Source of the DNA: Gimesia maris | GTDB lineage: Bacteria > Planctomycetota > Planctomycetia > Planctomycetales > Planctomycetaceae | DNA length: 64,000 nucleotides | Direction: 5' to 3' | Assembly (NCBI RefSeq): GCF_008298035.1 | Contig: NZ_CP042910.1 | Span: forward strand, 3,487,001 to 3,551,000 | In this document: positions 9,741 through 18,168 of the stretch, one piece after another | How the letters are laid out: the number at the start of each line of letters is the position of its first letter | Position numbering within the stretch: the first letter of the stretch is position 1 | The notes under the pieces: model-generated | The model's database searches: none | Told to the model about the DNA's origin: nothing | What the model saw: only the letters and a program-made list of their open reading frames with translations | Made by a program: the position numbers and the translations under genes

Positions 9741-11264
9741 ATGAAGTATCTTCAATGTCTGATGTACCTGCTGTTGCTGCTGGGAGTGCCTCGGCTGATT
9801 CTGGCTGCGGAATATTTTCAGATACAGGTTATTGATTCTGAATCGAAACGCGGAATTCCTCTGGTCGAACTGAAAACAGTCAATCAGATATTGCACGTCA
9901 CTGACAGTAATGGCATCGCTGCAATCAACGAACCAGGGTTAATGCATCAGGAGGTCTACTTCCATGTTCGCAGTCACGGATATGAGTTTCCCGCTGACGG
10001 GTTTGGATATCAAGGGAAAAAAATTCAGGTCAGTCCCGGAGGAAAAGCCATTCTGAAAATGAAACGGGTTAACCTCGCAGAACGATTGTACCGACTGACA
10101 GGAGAAGGCATTTATCGTGACAGTCTTCTGACTGATGCTGACATTCCCATCGCGCAGCCTGTATTGAATGGTAAAGTGCTTGGTTCCGACAGTGTCGTGA
10201 ATGTAAAGTTCAAAAATCGTGTGTACTGGTTCTGGGGAGATACGATTTTCCCCGGCTATCCATTAGGAAACTTTTCTGTACCAGGTGCTGTTTCTGATTT
10301 GCCCGGTCAGGGAGGACTGCCGATTCAACAAGGCGTCAATCTGAATTATTTTCTGGATCAGAACGGTTTCGCTAAGAAAACGTGTGATATGCCTGGTCCC
10401 GGACCCACCTGGATTGATGGACTGGTAGTGGTACGTGACGATCAGGGAAACGAACGAATGTTTGCGAAATACGTCAAAATCAAAGGGCTGTTGACCGCCT
10501 ATGAACGGGGGCTGGTCGAATTCAATGATCAGCAGAAAGTCTTTGAAAAGCGAAAGGTATTTGATTTCGATGCCCCGCTCTATCCGGTAGGACATCCGGT
10601 GAAATATGAAATGTCAGGTCATGACTATATTCTGTTTGGACTGGCAGTCCCGCTGATTCGTGTACCGGCGAATCCGGATGCGCTGGCTGACTTGAAACAA
10701 TATGAGACTTATTCCTACCTGATGCCGGGATCAGAAGCCGAAAACTGGAAAGTCGACCGGGATGAATCGGGAGCGTTACGCTATCAGTGGCGGAAGAATG
10801 TGACTCCCTTAACCAGTGAGTTGGAGGAAAAACTGATCCAGCAGAAGAAGCTGTCAAAACAGGAACAATACTTTCAGCTGCGTGATATCGAAACCAAAGA
10901 GAGAATCGAGATCCAGAACAGTTCGGTCGCCTGGAATGAGTTTCGTGGCAAATGGACGATGATCGGGCTACAGAAATTCGGGACTTCCGTTTTGGGCGAA
11001 ATCTGGTACTCCGAAGCGGCGAGTCCGTTGGGGCCGTGGAAATGGGGACGGAAGATTGTCACGCATGACAAATACAGCTTTTATAATCCGAAACAACATC
11101 CCCTGTTTGCCCGAGAGAAAGGCCGCCTGATTTATTTTGAAGGCACTTACACCGCTCTGTTCTCAGGAAACGAAGTCAAGACCCCACGCTATGATTACAA
11201 CCAGATTATGTATCAGCTGGACTTGTCAGATCCACGACTGGCGGCAGAACTGTTTGAGAAATGA
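9741..11264 (+). CDS. Secreted protein of unknown function (DUF4185-like features)
   Basis: The 507-residue product has a clear signal peptide (MKYLQCLMYLLLLLGVPRLILA). An N-terminal Ig-like segment of about 100 residues follows ('FQIQVIDSESKRGIPLVELK'). The larger remainder contains aromatic, blade-like repeats such as 'NRVYWFWGDTIFPGYPLGNF' and 'EIWYSEAASPLGPWKW', which suggest a five-bladed propeller like DUF4185 or glycosidase-type folds. I start at ATG 9741, which has GGA six bases before it; ATG 9735 and TTG 9699 are in-frame alternatives. No catalytic residues can be assigned. A strong hairpin follows the stop. Confidence 0.75.
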   Translation: MKYLQCLMYLLLLLGVPRLILAAEYFQIQVIDSESKRGIPLVELKTVNQILHVTDSNGIAAINEPGLMHQEVYFHVRSHGYEFPADGFGYQGKKIQVSPGGKAILKMKRVNLAERLYRLTGEGIYRDSLLTDADIPIAQPVLNGKVLGSDSVVNVKFKNRVYWFWGDTIFPGYPLGNFSVPGAVSDLPGQGGLPIQQGVNLNYFLDQNGFAKKTCDMPGPGPTWIDGLVVVRDDQGNERMFAKYVKIKGLLTAYERGLVEFNDQQKVFEKRKVFDFDAPLYPVGHPVKYEMSGHDYILFGLAVPLIRVPANPDALADLKQYETYSYLMPGSEAENWKVDRDESGALRYQWRKNVTPLTSELEEKLIQQKKLSKQEQYFQLRDIETKERIEIQNSSVAWNEFRGKWTMIGLQKFGTSVLGEIWYSEAASPLGPWKWGRKIVTHDKYSFYNPKQHPLFAREKGRLIYFEGTYTALFSGNEVKTPRYDYNQIMYQLDLSDPRLAAELFEK

Positions 11265-11286
11265 AATTACTGTCGGGAAATAAAAT

Positions 11287-11320
11287 CACAGAGACGAAAT
11301 CGGGGAACTTCGTCTCTGTG
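11287..11320. terminator. Stem-loop between convergent genes, probable bidirectional terminator
   Basis: Perfect 12-bp arms (11287-11298 and 11309-11320) enclose a 10-base loop. The hairpin sits 22 bases after the plus-strand stop and 24 bases after the minus-strand esterase stop. The minus-strand side is followed by a T-rich stretch (TGATTTTATTT); the plus side is only weakly T-rich. Confidence 0.75.
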
Positions 11321-11344
11321 TTCTGGTTGCATTCAGAGCCGGGC

Positions 11345-12259
11345 TCATGAATCTTTATTCAACAGTTTGTCCATCAGGAATTCGTCTGAAGTTGCATATT
11401 TTTTCGACTTGGAAACTCCACGAATCAACAGGTGGCACTCGGTTCCGACTTTGTCGGCTTTCTCTTTCATTTTGACGCCATACACGGGGTGATGAATTCC
11501 GTGTCCTGCATTTTCAGAAGGCAGCTTCATATTATTGTTGTAGGTCATCAACAATGGAGGATCATCGGCGGTCAGGTGATTGTAGGGTGAGAATTCCTTG
11601 TAGAGCGCTTCGTGCTGTTTGTAATTCTCCATCACTTCATCCATGCTTTTTCCGCCGACCGATTTATAGATCATCGCATGTTTGAGTACATTCGGACCCA
11701 GCCAGGGTTCAATGACTTTCGGATCAATCGAAGTCTGCCCGGCTGCCACGGCTGCGGCTGTGACACGGGTTGATTCCCGCAGGACAGGATCTTTGGCTTC
11801 GGGATCTGCCAGATCATCATGATATAAAAGCCACATGGAAGTGCAGGCACCGGCACTGCCGCCGGTTAAAGCGATACGTTCTTTATCAATGTTCCATTCA
11901 CCGGCTTTGGAACGAATGAACTGAATGGCGCGAGCGGCATCGTGTACGGGAGCGGGAAGTGGTGCTTCTCCCGTCAGTCGGTAATTAATGGAAGCAAAGG
12001 AAATCCCTTTGTCAAGAAAAGGCTGGATGTTGCGAACACGATCTTTGTCGCCGCCGATCCAGCCACCGCCATGAATATAAACCAGCAGCGGGCGTGGTCC
12101 GTCTCCTTCGGCCTGCCAGAAATCAAGCTTGTTCATCTTGGAAGGACCGTAAGAAACGTCAGCTTGTGTCGGCGGAGGGTTCTTGGGTTTATCCGCTGCG
12201 AGAGCCATAGAAGAGGTTAAGGTGAAAATGATAATCAAAGGAAATAAGGGACGCTGCAT
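11345..12259 (-). CDS. Secreted alpha/beta hydrolase (BD-FAE-like esterase)
   Basis: The 304-residue product carries a signal peptide (MQRPLFPLIIIFTLTSSMALA). An oxyanion-hole motif 'VYIHGGGWIGGD' and a nucleophile elbow 'LTGGSAGACTSMW' (Gly-x-Ser-x-Gly) identify it as a member of the bifunctional feruloyl/acetyl esterase-like group. These enzymes commonly remove acyl groups from plant or algal polysaccharides. The late His is probably in 'HGIHHPVYG'. The ATG at 12259 has an AAGGA site upstream. It lies divergent from another exported esterase-like gene, which suggests a small carbohydrate-ester-processing locus (inference). Confidence 0.88.
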   Translation of the reverse strand: MQRPLFPLIIIFTLTSSMALAADKPKNPPPTQADVSYGPSKMNKLDFWQAEGDGPRPLLVYIHGGGWIGGDKDRVRNIQPFLDKGISFASINYRLTGEAPLPAPVHDAARAIQFIRSKAGEWNIDKERIALTGGSAGACTSMWLLYHDDLADPEAKDPVLRESTRVTAAAVAAGQTSIDPKVIEPWLGPNVLKHAMIYKSVGGKSMDEVMENYKQHEALYKEFSPYNHLTADDPPLLMTYNNNMKLPSENAGHGIHHPVYGVKMKEKADKVGTECHLLIRGVSKSKKYATSDEFLMDKLLNKDS

Positions 12260-12493
12260 AAAATTGTATCCTTTAAAATACTTACATTTCTAGAATGACT
12301 GAATCGGATTCTACCAGATAGCACAGCTCAACATAGATCGCTGAAAGTGATTTTGCTGCGGTCAATGAGACCTCGGTTTAATTCTCTATTCTGAGGAGTT
12401 TTATTACATGGATCAACAGGTTATGATGCGATCTTAATTATTTAGGAAGAATATTGACTACGTTCATTATAAATATGAGTGGAGCGAATGGAT

Positions 12494-13642
12494 ATGAAAA
12501 GTCTGAGTTGTCTGGGAATGGTGAGTTGCATTTTGATCGCTGTCGTTCAGGGAGCATTGGCGGAGTCGAGTTCCGAAGGTCCCCGAGAGCTCTGGAAGCA
12601 GATTGCACCTTACTTTGAACCCGCGGAAGAATTCAAAGGTGATCTGGGCAATTATCAAAGCCCCTTGAAATTCTATGATGGTCGTCCCGTGAAGACACCA
12701 GAAGACTGGCAGGCACGCCGACAGGAAATTCTGAAGACCTGGCATCAGAAAATGGGCGCTTGGCCTCCGGTCAATGAGCACCCTGAGGTTGAATATCTGA
12801 AAGAGGAAAGACGGGGAGATCTTACTCAATACACGGTGCGTTTTAATATTGCACCCGGGCACCCTAATACCGGCTATCTGTTGATTCCGGAAGGGGCAAA
12901 ACCGGATCACAGCAGGCCCGCCGTTCTGGTCGTTTATTATGAACCGGAGACAGGGGTCGGCTTGAAGGGAGAGAATCGGGACTTCGCGTTACAATTGGCG
13001 AAAAGGGGATTCGTGACTTTTTCTATCGGTCATGATTACTCACTCTATTACCCCAATCGGGAACAGGCAGAAATTCAGCCTCTTTCAGCGCTGGCTTATG
13101 GAGCTGCGAATGCTTTCCATGTCCTCGCCAATCGAAAAGAAGTGGATTCCAAGCGGATCGGAATTGTCGGCCATTCCTATGGTGGTAAATGGGCGATGTT
13201 CGCTTCCTGTCTGTACGACAAATTTGCGTGTGCCGCCTGGTCGGATGGAGGAATCGTGTTTGACGAAAGCCGTCCCAGTGTCAATTACTGGGAACCCTGG
13301 TATCTGGGTTATGAAGGCCCTGATTTTCGCAAACGCGGTTTACCGACCAAAGAGAATCCCCGCACCGGTTTGTATAAAGAACTCATCAAAGAAGGTCATG
13401 ATCTGCATGAGCTGCATGCTTTGATGGCACCTCGCCCCTTCCTGGTTTCGGGAGGGGCTGAAGATCAGCCAAAACAGTGGCGGGCCTTGAACCACACAAT
13501 TGCCGTGAATCGTTTTCTGGGTTACGAAAACCGCGTGGCGATGACCAACCGCGAAAAACATGCTCCTGATCCTCAGTCGAACGAGCAGATGTACCAGTTC
13601 TTTGAATACTGGCTCATGCCGAATCAGGCAGGAAAGAAATAA
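12494..13642 (+). CDS. Secreted alpha/beta hydrolase (dienelactone-hydrolase/acetyl-xylan-esterase-like)
   Basis: The 382-residue product starts with a signal peptide (MKSLSCLGMVSCILIAVVQ). The nucleophile elbow is 'IVGHSYGGKWAMF' around residue 227. A probable acid lies in 'GGAEDQPKQW' and a probable His in 'REKHAPDPQS', so the catalytic triad looks complete. The family (DLH or acetyl-xylan-esterase-like) hydrolyses ester bonds, often on polysaccharide decorations. I chose ATG 12494 because GGAG lies nine bases upstream; ATG 12488 and GTG 12479 are in frame. It is divergent from the esterase at 11345-12259 across about 230 bases. Confidence 0.85.
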   Translation: MKSLSCLGMVSCILIAVVQGALAESSSEGPRELWKQIAPYFEPAEEFKGDLGNYQSPLKFYDGRPVKTPEDWQARRQEILKTWHQKMGAWPPVNEHPEVEYLKEERRGDLTQYTVRFNIAPGHPNTGYLLIPEGAKPDHSRPAVLVVYYEPETGVGLKGENRDFALQLAKRGFVTFSIGHDYSLYYPNREQAEIQPLSALAYGAANAFHVLANRKEVDSKRIGIVGHSYGGKWAMFASCLYDKFACAAWSDGGIVFDESRPSVNYWEPWYLGYEGPDFRKRGLPTKENPRTGLYKELIKEGHDLHELHALMAPRPFLVSGGAEDQPKQWRALNHTIAVNRFLGYENRVAMTNREKHAPDPQSNEQMYQFFEYWLMPNQAGKK

Positions 13643-14097
13643 ACAGACTGCTCTTTTCAGTTTTACACTATGTTATGCCGCATATAATTGCGTCTCGGGA
13701 GACCGTGCATCTTAATGTTGTTAAGTAAAGTGCAAGGTTAATTTGTGTCAAAAAAACTGCCCCTGATAAAAAATAATCAGAACAGGACGCATGTTACCTC
13801 ACCAAAGGCGGTTACTTATGAAGGGGAATGGCACTTCCTTATTTTAAGAAAAAATATATCAGAACCGCAGTTTCTGTCCGGTGTTAAATCTATCGCCAGG
13901 AGTTAGTGTTTGCTTTTACACGTAGTCTTATTTAAAATTGAGCTTGGAGTATTTCGTCCTGTTCCCCGCCTGAATCGTTCTTGCCCTCACTCACGCCTTT
14001 AACTTATTCCTGCTTGAGTTGTCATCAGAGTTGTATTGCGCATGATTTACAACCTGAATCTATACTTGTTTCGTTATCATTTTTGGAGATCATTTGA
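13643..14097 (+). other. Intergenic region upstream of second DUF1559 gene
   Basis: No open frame in this 455-base AT-rich spacer has coding support. It presumably holds the promoter for the DUF1559/lipoprotein pair. Only short imperfect hairpins occur, such as CTGAT/ATCAG around 13773-13790, and none resembles a known riboswitch or a strong terminator. Confidence 0.5.
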
Positions 14098-15054
14098 ATG
14101 ATAGACAGCGCTCGGTCTACTCGGCGTGGTTTCACGCTGATTGAATTATTAGTCGTTATCGCAATTATTGCGATTTTAATCGCACTCCTGTTACCTGCCG
14201 TCCAGCAGGCCCGTGAAGCCGCACGTCGATCAACGTGTAAAAACAATCTGAAACAGATTGGTCTGGCATTGCACAATTACCATGAAACTCACTCCTGCTT
14301 TCCTCCCGGGGGAATTGGCTGGACCTTCACCGCGTCCTCTTTCGATAACCCGCAGTTGAACAGCATGGGGCCAATGGTCATGATATTGCCTTTCATGGAT
14401 ATGGCTAATATTTATAACCAATTTGATTTCAGCTTGAGTTATGCCAACCCCGCAAATGTTGGATTGGCAGCGAATATTATTCCGACTTACCTCTGTCCTT
14501 CTTACTCGGGTGAAACGGTTATTTCAGAACATGGTTACCGGGGCTGGAATACCAGTACCAAAAAAGCCATCACAAATTATCTGGGAGTGGCCGGTTATGC
14601 ATCGACTGGTGCCCAGGTGGGAATCAGAAACAGTACCAGTCTGCCGGCAAATCAACGAGGTATCTTCTGGCCGAACAGCAATACCCGCATGCGAGACATT
14701 ACCGATGGATCTTCCAATACATTCATCTTTGGTGAATTCAAGCCTTCGATTATGTCGGATGTGGGTTGGGGATCGAATGGTGCATGTTATGATAATCGCT
14801 GCAGCCCGTGGGTACGTGGAATTACCCTGGAAGGTAGTGGCGCTGTGAAAGTCATGCGTTACGGGCCAAATCAGGTGTTTCCAAAGACCGCGTACATCAA
14901 TGACTGGACCGTAGTACCCTTCAGCTCGCAACACGTGGGTGGGGTTCACATGCTGAATGCCGATGGCGGCGTTGTGTTTGTCAGTGAAAACATTGATATC
15001 AACAACTGGCGCTATCGAGGCAGTATGGCCGACGGTCAAGTGCTGGGAGAGTAA
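14098..15054 (+). CDS. DUF1559 domain protein with type II pseudopilin-like N-terminus
   Basis: This second, complete DUF1559 copy has 318 residues. It carries the prepilin motif '[19 protein letters not shown]' close to its start, then '[20 protein letters not shown]'. The C-terminal family motif '[19 protein letters not shown]' is present. The ATG has a TTGGAG ribosome site ten bases upstream. The lipoprotein gene begins two bases after the stop codon, so the pair forms one transcription unit in the same order as at the left edge of the window. The globular part differs strongly from that copy, so this is not a recent duplication. Confidence 0.94.
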   Translation: MIDSARSTRRGFTLIELLVVIAIIAILIALLLPAVQQAREAARRSTCKNNLKQIGLALHNYHETHSCFPPGGIGWTFTASSFDNPQLNSMGPMVMILPFMDMANIYNQFDFSLSYANPANVGLAANIIPTYLCPSYSGETVISEHGYRGWNTSTKKAITNYLGVAGYASTGAQVGIRNSTSLPANQRGIFWPNSNTRMRDITDGSSNTFIFGEFKPSIMSDVGWGSNGACYDNRCSPWVRGITLEGSGAVKVMRYGPNQVFPKTAYINDWTVVPFSSQHVGGVHMLNADGGVVFVSENIDINNWRYRGSMADGQVLGE

Positions 15055-15056
15055 TT

Positions 15057-15497
15057 ATGCAGTGTTCGACTTCACTAAAACTGATCCCTGTTTTGATTCT
15101 TAGCTTTACTCTTTCTGCATGTGGAAGCGGTCTATCCGACACACCTCCCATGGCTCCGGTAAAAGGTGTGGTGACATTGGATGGAAAGCCATTGACGACT
15201 GGCACGATCCAGTTTACTCCCGATAAAGACCGGGGAACCACCGGGAGAATGGCACTGGGCGGGATCAAGGAAGACGGGACGTTTGAGTTAATGGGCGATG
15301 GAGCGCAGGTGGGCCATCATCTGGTTTCAATTGAGTGTTATGAATCGTCTGCGTTTGATCCGAATCAACCTGTGAATCAGGCTCCCAAGTCATTGATTCC
15401 TCTGATGTACACAGACCCGAAAAAAAGTGAAATCACAGCCCAGGTTCAAGCGGGTGAAGAAAATCACTTTACCTTCGAACTCAAGAGTAAGCCTTAG
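15057..15497 (+). CDS. Small lipoprotein, carboxypeptidase-regulatory-like
   Basis: This 146-residue protein has a lipoprotein signal with lipobox LSACG at about residues 20-24. A short domain follows with 'MAPVKGVVTLDGKPLTTGTIQF' and a later 'GHHLVSIECYES'. This pattern of transthyretin-like or carboxypeptidase-regulatory repeats is common in planctomycete lipoproteins that follow DUF1559 genes. It is the counterpart of the cut gene at 1-249. The gap to the DUF1559 stop is two bases. A rho-independent terminator lies 21 bases beyond the stop, closing the operon. Confidence 0.88.
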   Translation: MQCSTSLKLIPVLILSFTLSACGSGLSDTPPMAPVKGVVTLDGKPLTTGTIQFTPDKDRGTTGRMALGGIKEDGTFELMGDGAQVGHHLVSIECYESSAFDPNQPVNQAPKSLIPLMYTDPKKSEITAQVQAGEENHFTFELKSKP

Positions 15498-15889
15498 GTT
15501 TCTCCATACTCAGTGATCAAAAACGCCGCTTCTCCTTTTGGGAGAGTGCGGCGTTTTTTCATGTTTTCTACCTCTAATTCACAACACATCTGTAAAGTCA
15601 GACTAAAGCAGCTTACTGGTATAACACGAAAGGTTTTTATAATCGAAATAGAAAACACTGATAAAGAGCTGCATTTTGGGTATTATCAGTTTAAAAACAA
15701 TTTTTTGAATATGTTCCAGTAGTCATGGTTTCGATTCCGAGAATGAAAGCTACAGCACTATAATCTGTGGCGTTCTTGAATCTGTTTTGCATTTAAGCTG
15801 CAACAGAGATTTCTGAGAATTACAGAGACTCCTGCCAAATGAAAAGTGCTTTTACCCTATATCAATTTTAAGCCAGAAGTGAGACTCAA
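15498..15889 (+). other. Intergenic region with a terminator at its left end
   Basis: The first 60 bases hold the terminator described separately. The rest (about 15560-15889) is AT-rich and contains no supported gene. It must carry the promoter of the HdeD-like gene, but I cannot identify clear boxes. Confidence 0.5.
15519..15559 (+). terminator. Rho-independent terminator of the DUF1559/lipoprotein operon
   Basis: A GC-rich hairpin joins AAAAACGCCGC (15519-15529) to GCGGCGTTTTTT (15548-15559), extended inward by TCTCC/GGGAGA pairing. The T-run directly follows the stem. Confidence 0.88.
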
Positions 15890-16447
15890 ATGACACAGCC
15901 TGCCTTACCTGCAATCAAGGACTTCAAACTGACTGGAATTATCTTATGTGTCATCGGCGTTATTTCGCTGATTACGCCGCTGATTGCCGGTATCGCTGTA
16001 GTATATATGATTGGCGCTTTTTTACTGTTGGGGGGGATATTATATGTATTGCAGTCGATGCAGGTGGGAGATGTTGCAGGGAAAACTTTCCACGTGATCC
16101 TGGGAGCTCTGATTATGCTCGGAGGACTCTCTCTGTTGTTTCATCCATTATATGGACTGGAACTACTGACACTGATCATGGCGGTATTTTTTGTCTTTGA
16201 GGGAGTCTGGAAGATCATTATGTCACTGGGAATCCGGCCTGCTGCCGGCTGGGGACGCATTCTTTTCAGTGGCGTGATCTCATTACTCTTAGGAGGCCTG
16301 ATCTCGGGCCAGTGGCCTGTCTCAGGAATGTGGGCAGTGGGTACGCTGGTGGGAGTAGACTTTCTGCTGACTGGCTTTTTCCTGATCAGCCTGGCGAATC
16401 AATCGACCGGAGGAAGTTCAGGCCCTTCCGATACAATCGACGTGTAA
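15890..16447 (+). CDS. HdeD/DUF308 family membrane protein
   Basis: The 185-residue product is almost entirely membrane-embedded, with about six hydrophobic segments (for example 'GIILCVIGVISLITPLIAGI' and 'GAFLLLGGILYVLQSMQVG'). Repeated Gly-rich helices of this type, with 'FFVFEGVWKIIMSLGIRP' in the second half, match the HdeD/DUF308 family. In E. coli HdeD is linked to acid resistance, but most homologs have no known role. It ends 49 bases from a convergent lipoprotein gene and appears to be a single-gene unit. Confidence 0.85.
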   Translation: MTQPALPAIKDFKLTGIILCVIGVISLITPLIAGIAVVYMIGAFLLLGGILYVLQSMQVGDVAGKTFHVILGALIMLGGLSLLFHPLYGLELLTLIMAVFFVFEGVWKIIMSLGIRPAAGWGRILFSGVISLLLGGLISGQWPVSGMWAVGTLVGVDFLLTGFFLISLANQSTGGSSGPSDTIDV

Positions 16448-16496
16448 CCCAATGCTGTTGGATGAGAATTTCGTTCCCGACCTTCCACTGTCTCCA

Positions 16497-17690
16497 TTAC
16501 TGTTTGGGCGGTAATTCCGGGAGTTCGGGAATCGCGGGTGGCACAGCGGGTTTAAGGACTTTCACATCAGTCTTGGATTGATCCTGTTTTGGGAAGCTTT
16601 TACTTCCCAGTTGCGCTGTGCGGTCTGGTGACATCCGGTTCCGGTAGATCACCAGGCCATCGATGGCATGATACAGGGCTGAGTAATCGACGGGTTCATC
16701 TTTATTGTTGATGATATCATTTGCCAACAGCGAAACTGCTTTCCGCACCCATTCTTCATTCAGGCGATCGTCTGGAAGTGCCATCATCAGGAATTCCAGA
16801 GTGTGACCTGTGGTTTCCAGACGTTCCTGAAAATTTTCGCTGGCACTTTTCTGGAAGAAGTAGTCGTAAGAAAAAGATCCGTCCAGATTCTGCATCGCCT
16901 TGGCTGCTTCAATGTGTTTCTGAATTTTCTGATCTGCTTCCAGCCAGTAACTCCGCAGGCGTTGACCTGAATTCTGATAAGTGTTCCTGGCATATGCCAG
17001 AGCGAACAAGGCGTGTGTTCCGCCACATGCCGATTCATTTGACAGCGTGGCATTCTGCATATAAACCAGATCATCCATGTGCCATTCTTCCCCGTTTTTG
17101 TCTTCCCATACGGCGTCGGGGCCGAGATAATGCACCAGTCCCCAGAGTGACCAGGTAACTTCTTCGTTCTCCTGGACCTCTTTCTGCGCATTGGCAACGA
17201 TGTCCGCTACGGTGATCGGACCATCGGGTGTCTGGAACTCATGATCAAGTGGAACATCGGCCATGGCTAGAATTGCCAGTGACTGATTTTTATGGCCTTC
17301 GAAAGCATTTGATTTGGTATAAGGATGAGCGCGGCCGCCGAACTCCGTTTTCTGGAACCAGGGTTCATTGTCAAATGTGGGACCGGAGGAGATCCACTCC
17401 AATGCATTGACAACTTTGCCATCCTTTTTGATCTGGTAGTCTTTCCGAAATGCCAGCATTCCATGGTATATCTCCCACGGGGAATGTTCTTCTGATGCCA
17501 GATAATGCTGACGGGCAATTTCAATTGCCTGTTCTACTTTGGGTAGAAGTTCTTCGGGGGACTCCAGATTTTCCATGCCGGTAATGCTGGGAGCCTGACT
17601 GGCGGAAGGTTCTGATTCACTGCAACCATAGAAAAAGAGATTGCTGGAGCACAAAAGTACCAGAAGGGAAAGACGCAGAGTAAAGCTCAT
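16497..17690 (-). CDS. Large lipoprotein of unknown function, probable alpha/alpha-toroid fold
   Basis: The 397-residue product has a lipoprotein signal ending in FYGCSES, so it is probably anchored in the envelope. The mature part is mostly helical, with repeated motifs typical of toroid (terpenoid-cyclase or glycosidase-like) folds. Examples are 'PWEIYHGMLAFRKDYQIKK', 'GTHALFALAYARNTYQNSG', 'NLDGSFSYDYF' and 'TTGHTLEFLMMALP'. I do not recognise a named family with confidence. No catalytic residues can be assigned. The C-terminus ends in a proline-rich tail. It is monocistronic and divergent from the glycosyltransferase at 18169. Confidence 0.78.
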   Translation of the reverse strand: MSFTLRLSLLVLLCSSNLFFYGCSESEPSASQAPSITGMENLESPEELLPKVEQAIEIARQHYLASEEHSPWEIYHGMLAFRKDYQIKKDGKVVNALEWISSGPTFDNEPWFQKTEFGGRAHPYTKSNAFEGHKNQSLAILAMADVPLDHEFQTPDGPITVADIVANAQKEVQENEEVTWSLWGLVHYLGPDAVWEDKNGEEWHMDDLVYMQNATLSNESACGGTHALFALAYARNTYQNSGQRLRSYWLEADQKIQKHIEAAKAMQNLDGSFSYDYFFQKSASENFQERLETTGHTLEFLMMALPDDRLNEEWVRKAVSLLANDIINNKDEPVDYSALYHAIDGLVIYRNRMSPDRTAQLGSKSFPKQDQSKTDVKVLKPAVPPAIPELPELPPKQ

Positions 17691-18168
17691 GATTGTGAGT
17701 GTTCCAGAGATAATGCGATTTTAAGGGGTAATCGGGGATAGGTGCCGTTTCAAGGAGTTCAATAAAAAGGGCTATCTGCAGTGAATGTACCACGTAAAAT
17801 TACAGAAGTAAATCAATTATGTTGTGTAAAATCTCCAACTTATTAGTTCTGGGGGGATTCGACCTGAATCCTGATTCAGTTGTCTCCCCTGCCATAATCA
17901 GGTTCCGTGTTTCGGCCAGTTTACACTTATCTCAACCTGTTAAACTTCAGTGACAGTGTGATTTACAGATTGTATCGAGGAACAGGTCCATGGCTCATAA
18001 TAACAGTGTATAACAATTGAGCCGGGAATAGGTATGGTAATTGCTTTATAGATCTGTTTGATTTCCAGACAGCTGAAACAGGATGATAATCCTTCATCAA
18101 TAGTTTGAGTAAATGGTTAAGTGAGATTTCTAATCCAATCAAGTGAATCATAAAGCAGGGAATGCCGG
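17691..18168. other. Divergent intergenic region
   Basis: This 478-base spacer lies between the divergent lipoprotein and glycosyltransferase genes. I see no supported gene, clear palindrome or riboswitch. Two promoters pointing outward are expected. Confidence 0.5.

Noticed and set aside
15513..15722. 69-codon open frame after the lipoprotein operon
   Set aside because: It covers the terminator hairpin and has no coding character.
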